NCBI GenBank assembly: GCA_031979385.1
Contig: DALZEF010000013.1
Coordinates: 1-64,000, forward strand
Source: Timonella sp031979385
GTDB lineage: Bacteria > Actinomycetota > Actinomycetes > Actinomycetales > Cellulomonadaceae
Direction: 5' to 3'
DNA: 64,000 nucleotides
Shown: positions 42,554 to 51,827 of the stretch, in pieces
Layout: every line of letters begins with the position of its first letter
Position numbering within the stretch: the first letter of the stretch is position 1
The notes under the pieces: model-generated
Seen by the model: only the letters and a program-made list of their open reading frames with translations
What the model was told of the DNA's origin: nothing
Database searches by the model: none
Position numbers and translations under genes: made by a program

Positions 42554-44224
42554 ATGTCTCACGCCCCCACAGAAACGGTCACGGACGAGCCCAAGCTCGT
42601 ACTGACCCAACGAACGATCTGGATCATCTTCGCCGCCCTCATGGCGTCGATGTTCCTGTCCAGCCTGGACCAGACCATCGTGTCCACCGCCATGCCCACC
42701 ATAGTGGGCGACCTCGGCGGCGTACAGCACCAGGCGTGGATCACCACGGCGTACCTCCTGGCCACAACCATCGTGATGCCGATCTACGGAAAATTCGGTG
42801 ACGTCCTCGGGCGCCGCAACCTCTTCCTCGCAGCCATCGCGATCTTCACCGGAGCTTCACTGGCACTCGCCCTCGTGGACACGTTCTGGGGATTTGTGGT
42901 ATTCCGTGCAATCCAGGGACTCGGTGGTGGTGGTCTGATGATCCTGTCCCAGGCGATCATCGCGGACATCACCCCGGCCTCCGAGCGCGGTAAGTACATG
43001 GGACCGCTGGGGGCCGTGTTCGGAATCGCTGCTGTCGCAGGTCCACTGCTCGGCGGTTTCTTCGTGGACCACCTGACCTGGCACTGGGCGTTCTGGATCA
43101 ACATCCCCATCGGAATCATCGCGTTCATAGTCGCGTGGTTCACCCTGAAACTACCAAGCCACAAGGCCGAGAAGAAGATCGATTTCCTCGGCGTTCTCTT
43201 CCTGTCCATCGCGACCACCGCGCTCATCTTCTTCACGGACTTCGGCGGATCGGCCGACCACGGCTGGAGCGCATCGGAGACCTGGATGTGGGGAGCCACC
43301 CTGGTCATCGCCGCGGGACTGTTCGTGTTCGTGGAATCACGTGCGCAGGACCCCATCATTCCACTGTCGTTCTTCAAGAACCGCACGTTCGTGAATGCAA
43401 CCGCAATCGGCTTCGTGCTGGGACTCGGCATGTTCGCGGCGCTCGCATTCCTGCCAACCTTCATGCAGATGTCGTCCGGCACCTCCGCCGCAACATCTGG
43501 CCTGCTGATGCTCCCAATGATGGTCGGAATGATGAGCACCTCAATCTGGTCTGGTCTGCGCATCACCAAGACCGGCAACTACCGCCTGTTCCCCATCGTT
43601 GGAACGGCTGTGACCGGAATTGTCCTGGTCATCATGTCCACTCTGACCGGTTCGACCCCACTGTGGCTGCTGTGCACCTACCTGTTATTCTTCGGAGCCG
43701 GTCTCGGTCTGGTCATGCAGGTCGTCGTTCTGGTTGTCCAGAACTCGGTTGACCCACACGATGTCGGCGCCGCAACATCGACTAACAACTACTTCCGCGA
43801 GGTAGGCGCCGCCCTGGGTGTGGCCGTGTTTGGAACCCTGTTCACGAACCGTTTGACCGAGCGCCTCTTCGAGGTGTTCGCGGGAGCTGGGCTGTCTCCT
43901 GACGATGCGGCTGCGTCAACGTCACAGATCACGCCGGCCATCATGAACGAGATGCCCGAGGCTATGCGTAATGGCGTCATCGACGCCTACGCTGACTCGC
44001 TTGCTCCGGTATTCCTCTACATGGTTCCGTTTGTCGTCATCGCCTTCGTGCTGGCGCTACTGACCAAGCAGATCAAGCTGTCCGACGAGGCCGGAATGGT
44101 TGCCCGCGGCGAGGCCGTCACCGATTCTGCCGACCTGTCTCAGATTGCCGACGAACCCGCTCTACTGCCAGCATCGGCTGGCGCCACAGAATCACACGGC
44201 GAGTCCGATTCCGTGGTGCGTTAA
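42554..44224 (+). CDS. MFS drug-efflux transporter (DHA2 / 14-TMS), module 2
   Basis: The 556-aa transporter has 14 predicted helices, starting near residue 22. Motifs include FLSSLDQTIVSTAMPTIVGD (helix 1, DHA2-type), YGKFGDVLGRRNLFL (motif A) and QGLGGGGLMILSQAIIADI. It is a paralogue of module 1. ATG 42554 is preceded by GAAGGGACACCC. A polar tail of about 50 residues follows the last helix. It ends before a 48-bp perfect palindromic terminator. Confidence 0.93.
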   Translation: MSHAPTETVTDEPKLVLTQRTIWIIFAALMASMFLSSLDQTIVSTAMPTIVGDLGGVQHQAWITTAYLLATTIVMPIYGKFGDVLGRRNLFLAAIAIFTGASLALALVDTFWGFVVFRAIQGLGGGGLMILSQAIIADITPASERGKYMGPLGAVFGIAAVAGPLLGGFFVDHLTWHWAFWINIPIGIIAFIVAWFTLKLPSHKAEKKIDFLGVLFLSIATTALIFFTDFGGSADHGWSASETWMWGATLVIAAGLFVFVESRAQDPIIPLSFFKNRTFVNATAIGFVLGLGMFAALAFLPTFMQMSSGTSAATSGLLMLPMMVGMMSTSIWSGLRITKTGNYRLFPIVGTAVTGIVLVIMSTLTGSTPLWLLCTYLLFFGAGLGLVMQVVVLVVQNSVDPHDVGAATSTNNYFREVGAALGVAVFGTLFTNRLTERLFEVFAGAGLSPDDAAASTSQITPAIMNEMPEAMRNGVIDAYADSLAPVFLYMVPFVVIAFVLALLTKQIKLSDEAGMVARGEAVTDSADLSQIADEPALLPASAGATESHGESDSVVR

Positions 44225-44258
44225 CAAGACGGGCTGGCGTTGCCTATGCCAGGCCGAC

Positions 44259-44306
44259 AACATGACGGAGGGGACATCAGCATGCTGATGTCCCCTCCGT
44301 CATGTT
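44259..44306. terminator. Perfect 48-bp palindrome, bidirectional terminator
   Basis: Two 24-bp arms meet at the centre (GCATGC) between the convergent MFS and nuclease genes. It lies 35 bp after the MFS stop and 43 bp after the nuclease stop. Confidence 0.85.
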
Positions 44307-44348
44307 CTGCCCCCTAATCGATCATTCTTGACCGGTTTGAGATCGCCG

Positions 44349-46049
44349 TCAGTCCGTGAACTTTACCGTTGCCTTGATCAGGTTGTGGTCCGAGGCCTTG
44401 TAACCGTTCTTCACCGTGGTGTACTGCGAGAAGTGTACATTCTTGCCCTTGCCAAGGATGAAGTCGATCCGGCTACCGAACTTCGCTGGCGAGGCCTTCT
44501 GCTTCTGCCAGTTGTTGTACGTGTGGTAGGCGATGTTCTTGGTCTTCTTAGCGCTCGCGGAGTCAACGTATCCACTCTTCAGCAGCCTGTCGATGGTCTT
44601 CAGGTTCTCAGCACGCTTGTTGGACGAGTTCAGATCGCCGAGGAAGAACACAGGCTTGTTGGCTTTGTTGACCTTCTTAACGTGGTTCAGGATCTTAGCG
44701 ACCTGCTTGTCACGGTTCTTGTCATACTTTGCGCCCTTACGGTGCTCAAGGTGGGTGTTGACAACCCAGAACCGCTGTTTGGTCTTCTTGTCCTCAAACT
44801 GCACCACCTGTGCGAAACGCTGGAATTTGGCAGCGCCAACACGCGGTAGTTTCACGGTGCAACTTGACGAATAGTCGTTGTTCTTACCCGTACCAGTGGT
44901 GTTCTTGCACTTGGACACCATCTTGTACTTCGCGGAATCGTACAGAATACGCTGACCATCGTTACCACCTGGCTTACCGCGCTTGATGTAGCGGGTGTCG
45001 CGCGTCAGCTTCCACTTGACCTTCTTGTCCTTCTTCTTCTGGGCGCTCTTGACCTCCGAGAGAAGCTGTTTGATCTGAGTGGACTTGCCCTGCTTCAGGG
45101 TGATCGCCTCTTGCACGCCAACGATTCCGGCTTTGGAGTTGACGATCTGCTGTGCGACTGCCTTCTTACGGTTTGCCCACTTTTTGTTCGAGGGATTCGC
45201 AGAGGCGGAGGTCACGTTGTACGACGCGATGGTGAGTGTTGTGGCGCTCTTTGGTGCCTTGTTCAGGGGCTGTCCGACGATTGCGGCCGCTGATCCGGAC
45301 GAGTACTTCACACGGGTCTCAGTAGCACCCGTGTTACGGGCCTCAACCCGGAATCGAAGCACTCGCCCAGAGCCAACTGGAGCCGCCAGTTTCTTCAGAT
45401 CAGCGCTTGTGAGGGTGTAGGAACGTGCGTTTGCTGGCAGGTTGAAGACCTGGTGGTTCTGTCCCCGCTTGCCCTGAGCAAATGAGGAGGACGCAACGTG
45501 CAGGCGGATGCTCTTCGTGTACGCGCCGTCGTGCTTCCAACTGATCTGCACGTTGCCTGCGGCGGTGTGCTTCCAAGATGTCGTGATCGGTTTGGGTGCA
45601 CGGGCCTTGGTCGCTTCGTTGACCGAGCTGGACCACTTGCTGGCGTTACCGTTCGGTTGCACTGACCGTACCCGGAAGTAGTATCGCGTGTTGTCCTTCA
45701 GGCTGGAGATCGTCTGTTCTGGGTTGTTAGTGCCAGAACGTCCTCGCTGAACCGTGGTGACGTTCTTAGCGAACGTCGAGTTAGTTGAATACTGAATCTC
45801 GTAGCACAGTGCACTGGCCTGTCGGCCAACGGAAACTCGGATAGCCTGCGTACTGGTGTTCTTCTTCAACACCGAGATTTTGGGGGCCGTGCTCGACGTC
45901 TGCTTTGACGCTGGCACACACTTGCCAGAGTTAGCGCCCTTTACATAGTTGATGTCGGAACTCGACGAGGCGGCCGCGGGAACTGCAGTGGCCACAGCCG
46001 AGCCGAGGGTGAGCACAACCGCAAGTGCTGCGGCTACTGTTCGTTTCAT
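44349..46049 (-). CDS. Secreted endonuclease/exonuclease/phosphatase family protein with Fn3 domains
   Basis: The 566-aa exported protein has signal peptide MKRTVAAALAVVLTLGSAVATA (cleavage near AAAS), two fibronectin type III-like domains (about 45-150 and 150-265; DNTRYYFRVRSVQPNGNAS) and a C-terminal EEP domain (about 270-566). The EEP catalytic signs are ASYNV, VGVQEA, NTHLEHR, GDLNSS and SDHNLI. It may be a DNase, a phosphatase or a lipase-like EEP enzyme; substrate not assigned. It is Lys-rich. ATG 46049 has GGAG upstream. Confidence 0.88.
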   Translation of the reverse strand: MKRTVAAALAVVLTLGSAVATAVPAAASSSSDINYVKGANSGKCVPASKQTSSTAPKISVLKKNTSTQAIRVSVGRQASALCYEIQYSTNSTFAKNVTTVQRGRSGTNNPEQTISSLKDNTRYYFRVRSVQPNGNASKWSSSVNEATKARAPKPITTSWKHTAAGNVQISWKHDGAYTKSIRLHVASSSFAQGKRGQNHQVFNLPANARSYTLTSADLKKLAAPVGSGRVLRFRVEARNTGATETRVKYSSGSAAAIVGQPLNKAPKSATTLTIASYNVTSASANPSNKKWANRKKAVAQQIVNSKAGIVGVQEAITLKQGKSTQIKQLLSEVKSAQKKKDKKVKWKLTRDTRYIKRGKPGGNDGQRILYDSAKYKMVSKCKNTTGTGKNNDYSSSCTVKLPRVGAAKFQRFAQVVQFEDKKTKQRFWVVNTHLEHRKGAKYDKNRDKQVAKILNHVKKVNKANKPVFFLGDLNSSNKRAENLKTIDRLLKSGYVDSASAKKTKNIAYHTYNNWQKQKASPAKFGSRIDFILGKGKNVHFSQYTTVKNGYKASDHNLIKATVKFTD

Positions 46050-46167
46050 GGATCGCTCCAGGGGAATAAGTTGCGGGCAGTCTTCACCCTACAGATCGGC
46101 CCGGAATCAGGGAATGTGAGCCTCCTAACGTAAGGATACGCGGGATCTCGCTCCTTGTCCCTGCGAG

Positions 46168-49100
46168 TTATTCACTACGAAGCGCCTCAACTGGGTCTTT
46201 ACGAGAGGCCGCCGAGGACGGGATCAGCCCAGCCAACACGGTCAAGCCCACACTGATTGCGACGAGGATCGCACCAGCCTGCCACGGCAACTGTGCAACC
46301 TGCGCGACACCGAAGTTCGCGTTGACGATCGCGTTGGTCGGCAGTGTCAGGAGCACGGTGATGACGATGCCGATGACTCCGGCCACGAAGCCCACGATGA
46401 GTGTCTCGGCGTTGAACACGCGCCGAATGTCTCGCTTTGAGGCACCGATTGATCGCAGGATACCGATCTCCTTCTTGCGTTCGAGTACGGAGATATAGGT
46501 GATGACTCCGATCATGATGCTGGAAACCACGAGAGAGATGGAAACGAATGCGATGAGCACGTAGCTGACCACGTTGACGATTGTGGTCACGGACGACATG
46601 AGGGTTCCAACAAGGTCGGTGTAGGTGATGACCCTGTCATCGTCTCCGGAGCGTTCCATGCGCTCGTTGTAATTGTCGAGGATCGAGATGATCTGTTCCT
46701 TGGACTCAAAGTCCTTGGGGTATATATCGATCTTCGAGGGTCGGTCAGGCGAGGCATAGCCCAACTTGGAGAGATTGCCGTCGTAGGTGCTCTGCTCCGT
46801 GACCATCATCGACATCATGAGTTCGGCGAGTTCTTCCTCGGACATGTTGAGGGAGAACGCCTCGAGGAACTGATCCTCGTTGATGTTCATGGCACTGGAC
46901 ATGTTGGCGGCCAACTGCGCCATCGCCGTCTGCAGTCCACTGGTGATTTGCCGTTCAAGCGCTGGTCCAACCTGCTGCGCCATCTGTCGCCCGACCGTCT
47001 CCATGGCTTCGTCCATATACTCGGTCATGCTCTTCTGCACGGTTGTGGCGATGGTCGCGGCCTGGGCTTCAACCTGTTCGGTCACCACAGCGGTTACCTC
47101 CTCGGTCACCTGTGCGATGATCTCTTCCTGGGCTGCGGCGATCTCCTCTTGCGCCCCGTCCTGTAGTCCATCGATCTCCGCGAGGATCGCGAGTCCCTCC
47201 TCGGACCCGAGGAATCCCTCGAATCCGGCTTGCGGGTCCACACACCGGGTTGCGTCAACGGCGCAGTAGGTGGCGTATCCCGTGGCAAGTTTCTCAGCAA
47301 GCGCGGTCAGGTCCTCTTCCGTGACGCCGAAGTCGATGTCGCTCAGCTCCAGCTCGGTGAGCACGGACTCAAGGTCGAGGTCGATATCGCCCAGTTCCAT
47401 GTCTTCAAGTAGCTCAGCTAGATCCAGTTCGGGCAGGACGGACGGGTCGATGTCCAGTGACGGCATCGAGATGTCGAACGCCGAAGTGTCGATGCTGAGG
47501 GTGGATTCGTCGATTGTGAAAGCGTTTGTGAGCGCTTCTTCGTCCACGCTCATGACCTTGGACAGGTCAAAGTCATCGCGCTGTGGGTTGGCTTCCTCAT
47601 CCGCGAAGGTGCGTCCGGAGAACACGTTCACTTCGGGTTTGGCCAGTTGGTCTTTGACGATGTCGCGTTCAGCGGCGTCAGCCATAAGGTCCTTGGTCAG
47701 CGTGGAGGTGTAGTACAGGCCAGGTTCCAGAGCGGTTGCGGTGGCACCCTCAACCGGTTGCAGCACGCCAACCACTCGTAGCGGTGTTCCCTTACCGACG
47801 AGTCCCTTCAGATACTCTGTGTCACCAGACTTGTCGGTCCATATCTCGTAGGTCTCGTCGTACTGGTAGTAGTCAGCGGCATTGACGAGTCTGAACTGCG
47901 CGGCCATGAGATCGGCGTAGTCGAAGGTCAGCGCTTCACCCGGGGTCGTGATGTCTTCCTCGTTGAGGAGTTGCTTGATCATCGCGTCGAGTTCGGCAGG
48001 ATCGCGCAGCCCCATTGTGAAGGCCATGAGGTCACTGATCGCGCCGCCTGAGGTGAGCACCACGATAACCTCGTCCTCGCCCTGTGGCCACCGCCCGGCG
48101 ACGACGTCGTACTGCTGTTCGATCAACGACGTGTCGTCAACGAGTTGATGGAACACATTGGTGCTCATGGAAGCGGACACGAGACTTGAGGTACTTGTTC
48201 CGCTGCCAAAGCCAAGCGCGGCAAATGAACTGTCAGGATTGACCTGGCGCACGCCATCGGAGGTTTGCGTGAAAATCTGTGGGGTAACGTTGTATGAGTA
48301 TTGGATCGACTGCGTGTGCTCCTCAATCCCATCACCGCCACCGTCAAAGTACTCCTTCAACGAGGTAAGGTCGTTCGTCCCGATGGACTCGAACATGCGG
48401 GTCATCATCTGAACCTCGCTCACGGAGCCACCCGAACCAGTGGCAGCGCTTGAGCCTCCATCACCGAGCCCTGCAGATGCAGCCATCATCGCGGTGAAGT
48501 CCATACCTTGACTCTGGATAGTCAGCGGATACATAGAGAGCGTGTCCTCCTCGATGCTCTTGATGTAGTCGTTGACACCGTTTGCCAGGGCCAGGATCGC
48601 AGCGATTCCGATGATGCCGATGCTTCCCGCGAACGCCGTCATCAGGGTACGGCCCTTTTTGGTCATCAGGTTTTTGAACGACAGTGCTATTGCCGTGAAG
48701 AATGACATGGAGGTCCGACGGACCTCCTTATCCCGCCCCGCAACTGACGCAAGGGAGGGATCGAACGGGTCCGAATCGTCGGAAATCTGCCCGTCGCGCA
48801 GGGTCACGATGCGGGTTGCATATTCCTCGGCGAGTTCCGGGTTGTGCGTGACCATGATGACGAGGCGGTCTCGCGCAATCTCCGTGAGCAGCGCCATGAT
48901 CTGAACGGACGTCTTGGAATCGAGGGCGCCCGTCGGTTCGTCGGCAAGGAGGATCTCCGGGTCGTTGATGAGTGCACGCGCGATGGCGACGCGCTGCATC
49001 TGTCCACCAGACATCTGGCTGGGAAGTTTGCGAATGTGGTCGCCCAGTCCAACCCGTTCCAGTGCTACCACGGCGCGCTCGCGGCGTTCCGCTCGCGAGA

Positions 49101-49437
49101 CGCCCGACAGTGTCAGTGCCAGTTCGACGTTCGCGAGGACACTCTGGTGCGGAATCAGGTTATAGCTCTGGAAGACGAAACCTATGCGGTTGTTGCGGTA
49201 GGCGTCCCAGTCCCGGTCGCGGTAGTCCTCGGTTGGCACACCGTCGATGACGAGATTGCCTGCATCGTAGTGGTCCAGCCCTCCCACGATGTTCAGCAGC
49301 GTTGTCTTACCCGAACCCGATGGCCCAAGAATCGCCACGAACTCGTTATCACGGAACGAAATCGATACGTCGTCGAGTGCAGTTTGGGTGAAGTCCTCAG
49401 TCGTATACGACTTGCGGATATTAAACAGCTGCAGCAT
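46168..49437 (-). CDS. MacB-like fused ABC transporter (ATPase + FtsX-type permease), very long
   Basis: The 1089-aa protein has an N-terminal MacB/LolD ATPase (about 1-225: GPSGSGKTT, SGGQMQRVAIARAL, DEPTGALDS), one helix near 255-285, a very large extracytoplasmic part and three C-terminal FtsX helices (about 945-1075; IGILRSIGASKRDIRRVFN). The extracytoplasmic part has DISMPSLDID-type Asp/Leu-rich repeats (about 615-690) and then a Gln/Glu/Ala coiled coil (about 740-870). ATG 49437 has GGAAGG upstream. Single gene, no partner. Substrate unknown; the family exports or extracts large ligands or transmits force. Confidence 0.88.
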   Translation of the reverse strand: MLQLFNIRKSYTTEDFTQTALDDVSISFRDNEFVAILGPSGSGKTTLLNIVGGLDHYDAGNLVIDGVPTEDYRDRDWDAYRNNRIGFVFQSYNLIPHQSVLANVELALTLSGVSRAERRERAVVALERVGLGDHIRKLPSQMSGGQMQRVAIARALINDPEILLADEPTGALDSKTSVQIMALLTEIARDRLVIMVTHNPELAEEYATRIVTLRDGQISDDSDPFDPSLASVAGRDKEVRRTSMSFFTAIALSFKNLMTKKGRTLMTAFAGSIGIIGIAAILALANGVNDYIKSIEEDTLSMYPLTIQSQGMDFTAMMAASAGLGDGGSSAATGSGGSVSEVQMMTRMFESIGTNDLTSLKEYFDGGGDGIEEHTQSIQYSYNVTPQIFTQTSDGVRQVNPDSSFAALGFGSGTSTSSLVSASMSTNVFHQLVDDTSLIEQQYDVVAGRWPQGEDEVIVVLTSGGAISDLMAFTMGLRDPAELDAMIKQLLNEEDITTPGEALTFDYADLMAAQFRLVNAADYYQYDETYEIWTDKSGDTEYLKGLVGKGTPLRVVGVLQPVEGATATALEPGLYYTSTLTKDLMADAAERDIVKDQLAKPEVNVFSGRTFADEEANPQRDDFDLSKVMSVDEEALTNAFTIDESTLSIDTSAFDISMPSLDIDPSVLPELDLAELLEDMELGDIDLDLESVLTELELSDIDFGVTEEDLTALAEKLATGYATYCAVDATRCVDPQAGFEGFLGSEEGLAILAEIDGLQDGAQEEIAAAQEEIIAQVTEEVTAVVTEQVEAQAATIATTVQKSMTEYMDEAMETVGRQMAQQVGPALERQITSGLQTAMAQLAANMSSAMNINEDQFLEAFSLNMSEEELAELMMSMMVTEQSTYDGNLSKLGYASPDRPSKIDIYPKDFESKEQIISILDNYNERMERSGDDDRVITYTDLVGTLMSSVTTIVNVVSYVLIAFVSISLVVSSIMIGVITYISVLERKKEIGILRSIGASKRDIRRVFNAETLIVGFVAGVIGIVITVLLTLPTNAIVNANFGVAQVAQLPWQAGAILVAISVGLTVLAGLIPSSAASRKDPVEALRSE

Positions 49438-49830
49438 GTTGCGCCTTCCAGATTCTCACTGAAGAGAGTACTTCGAAGAGCGTGCGGGGCCGACGATTAG
49501 TTCCCGTTTTACCCTTGCGGCGTAAAACTGTGGAAACCGCGAGTTCCGGGGCCTTCGACCTATTTTGGGGCGTTCTTGAAGCGCGACAATATGCAGCCGG
49601 GTTTCCGGGGCGCTTCCGTTCTATTGCCGACGAGCCCTCACCTTACCGGGCATCGCACGTCCCAGCATGGTTGCCTGTCGACGTGAAATCATCGCGGTGC
49701 CGCGGACTCAGGAGTCTCCACCATCCCCAGTAAGTAAATTTCAGGGCTCGCGGTGTGAATTCACTGTTAACGCCCACCATTCCTTCGGAACCTCGTGCCA
49801 CCATCAGGAGTATTGAACGAGGAGGGATTC
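49438..49830. other. 393-bp divergent intergenic region
   Basis: No gene is seen. A hairpin CGTTTTAC...GTAAAAC lies at 49505-49528 and could be an operator for the ABC gene. The rest shows no recognised motif. Confidence 0.5.
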
Positions 49831-50664
49831 ATGCTACCGAACAGCGCCCCGACACTGTCGCTCAACGACGTGATCGATCCCAGGTCATATGGATTCGACT
49901 CAACGCCGCCATTCGACCCGAACAAACACACAACAGTTCTCCTCGATGGCACGTGGTATCGCCGAGACATCATCAGTGAACTGATTGGCGCATATGAGAC
50001 CGCTGGCGAAGTGAATGCCGGAGCGCGCCGCGAAGGCACAGCCCTTCTTGCCCTCGAACGCGCTCGAGATGGGAAAACCGCCGTGACGTGCATTTTTGAA
50101 GGACGCATCATTGGTCAACTGGCCGAGCAGGATGCAGCACGACTCGAACCATCGCTCCGAGAACTCGTTGAGCATCGCCGCCACCTCGCCGTTCCCGCCT
50201 CGCTCCGCATGAACCGTACGGGGTCCGGGGCGGTGGAGGTGTACCTGCAGTTGCCAACCCCAGATGCGGTCATGCCCGCCAACGGCTATCCAGGCGACTC
50301 GTGGCTACTGCTTCCCGGTGGGACACCGCTCGCTTTGCCGCTCGTTCCTGACGCTACTGTCAAGGTTGCGAATCTGCCTGATAGCGAACCCCTACGACTG
50401 GCGGTCACGGTCGTCCCACAGGTGGAGATCCGTGCTCGGTCAGCGGCCGAGTCCCTAGCAGTTCAATTGGACGGTGAAACGATCTCGGTCGTCCCAGCCA
50501 ATAAGGCGTCAGTGATGTTGCCCGTGGTGAAACTACTCGAGGACCGTGGCGTTTCCACTCTGGTACGATGCAGCATCTTCGGTACCACGCGAGAACTCAC
50601 GATTGAGATCGATGCACCATCCTATGAGTCCCTGAACGGCGAACTCATCGAGTCGATTATCTAG
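49831..50664 (+). CDS. Uncharacterised protein with a HIRAN-like segment
   Basis: The 277-aa soluble protein begins MLPNSAPTLSLNDVIDPRS; ATG 49831 has GGAGG 5 bases upstream. Residues about 35-130 (VLLDGTWYRRDIISELIG, EGRIIGQLAEQDAARLEP) resemble the actinobacterial HIRAN-like fold, in which a pattern WYR-x-DII is followed by a GRxIGxL strand and helix. The C-terminal half is beta-rich and has no identified motif. HIRAN-like domains bind DNA ends in other proteins, but no helicase or nuclease is attached here. Function unknown. Confidence 0.7.
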   Translation: MLPNSAPTLSLNDVIDPRSYGFDSTPPFDPNKHTTVLLDGTWYRRDIISELIGAYETAGEVNAGARREGTALLALERARDGKTAVTCIFEGRIIGQLAEQDAARLEPSLRELVEHRRHLAVPASLRMNRTGSGAVEVYLQLPTPDAVMPANGYPGDSWLLLPGGTPLALPLVPDATVKVANLPDSEPLRLAVTVVPQVEIRARSAAESLAVQLDGETISVVPANKASVMLPVVKLLEDRGVSTLVRCSIFGTTRELTIEIDAPSYESLNGELIESII

Positions 50665-50744
50665 CTCGCACCCCACACGGAAGCCACCGATCAGTAGGTG
50701 TCAGGTCTCGCGGCGTCACCAGCACCACCCGACGAGACTCGCGG

Positions 50745-51086
50745 CTATCGGCCCAAGACATAGAGCGCAGCCAGTACGCCCACACAGATGAGCGATACCG
50801 CGACGAGCACGAGGGGCACGCCGTCAGCGATATGGATGTCTCCATTCTTGATGAGTGCGCGGTTGAGCCGACGATAGCGCCGGCGCACCCAGTACAACGC
50901 GAAGAGGCCAGACACGACTCCAGACAGGCCGAGCACGAGCGGCAGCAGGCCAGACACCTGATGCGAGACATATCGTGCGGCAACCGCGCTGGCCACGACG
51001 AGCGCAAGGATTGTGCGCTGCCAGGACAGAGCGGTGCGTTCCACGGCAAGCCCGAGATCGTAGACCTCTCCCTCACTTGATCGCAT
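50745..51086 (-). CDS. DUF202 family membrane protein
   Basis: The 113-aa protein has three predicted helices and the DUF202 hallmark near the N-terminus, LAVERTALSWQRT (ERTxLSWxRT). ATG 51086 lies 13 bp after the stop of the other DUF202 gene, so the pair is an operon. These paired YidH-like proteins are common in actinobacteria and their function is unknown. The N-terminal start is uncertain. Confidence 0.82.
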   Translation of the reverse strand: MRSSEGEVYDLGLAVERTALSWQRTILALVVASAVAARYVSHQVSGLLPLVLGLSGVVSGLFALYWVRRRYRRLNRALIKNGDIHIADGVPLVLVAVSLICVGVLAALYVLGR

Positions 51087-51099
51087 AAGGGATACCACG

Positions 51100-51465
51100 C
51101 TACACCCCGACAATGAGACCGACCGCGAGCGCCACCACGCCCACGGCGGTGAGCATGGAGATGACAATCGCCAGACGGGGGCCGGGCATGGGTCTGTTCT
51201 GTCGTAGGGATCGTTCGTTGTGTTTCCAGGTCAGCCATGCGTAGATTGGCACGATGAGTCCGATGAGCAGGAATGCGGCGGTGACCACGTAGCGCGCCGT
51301 GGGCCAGACTGGAACGTCGAGCGCCTCCAGCGCGAGTCCCGCCGCGATGAATGCGATAGCGGTGCGAATCCAGGAGAGAAAAGTGCGTTCGTTGGCTAGC
51401 GAGAATCGCGGGTCAGGGTCAGCACCAACCTGGTATACGGACTTGGGGAATCTAGGCTTGGCCAT
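51100..51465 (-). CDS. DUF202 family membrane protein (YidH-like)
   Basis: The 121-aa protein has three helices and LANERTFLSWIRTAIAFIAAG, the typical YidH/DUF202 motif. It precedes and is paired with the second DUF202 protein. Function not known. Confidence 0.88.
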   Translation of the reverse strand: MAKPRFPKSVYQVGADPDPRFSLANERTFLSWIRTAIAFIAAGLALEALDVPVWPTARYVVTAAFLLIGLIVPIYAWLTWKHNERSLRQNRPMPGPRLAIVISMLTAVGVVALAVGLIVGV

Positions 51466-51629
51466 GTCTTAAGGTTACCGTCGGTTAATTCCTTAGTCCT
51501 GCGCCGCCTGTCCGCGCGAGGCGCACAGGTCGCGAAATCCGTCACGCTCACAGCATAGAAACCCAGCGAACCATACTCGTGTCAGTCGACACCGGCATAA
51601 ACTTAAACTTGTTACGGACAAAGTAGTGA

Positions 51630-51692
51630 AGTGGAGTGCAGAGTTTTCGCGAAGCAAACCTCTGCCGCAGCGGCACGGATGCAGTTTGTAAC
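51630..51692 (+). repeat. Structured hairpin element, copy C
   Basis: AGTGGAG is followed by stem GCAGAGTTTT (51638-51647), loop CGCGAAGC (51648-51655) and AAACCTCTGC (51656-51665), then tail CGCAGCGG...GATGCAGTTTGTAAC. Stem pairs 2, 5 and 9 differ from copy A in a compensatory way; pair 7 is mismatched. It lies about 135 bp upstream of an orphan ABC ATPase gene on the same strand. Confidence 0.72.
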
Positions 51693-51827
51693 TAACAAGA
51701 ACCTGTTGGGAGCGATTCCGACTACGTAATCGTTACTCCGATAGACATGCCTCAGGTGTGTGCCCGATCCGCCCGGCCAGTCCCGCAGGGTTCCCGCGCG
51801 ATGTGCCTCAAGTCAAAGTGAGAAGTT

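Noticed and set aside
46880..47269. Plus-strand open frame over the coiled-coil part of the MacB-like gene
   Set aside because: It is a codon-bias shadow of the long minus-strand gene; no start signal or homology.
50657..51238. 193-codon open frame overlapping the DUF202 genes on the same strand
   Set aside because: It is out of frame with the recognisable DUF202 motif (ERTALSWQRT) and has low-complexity Arg/Ser-rich translation.
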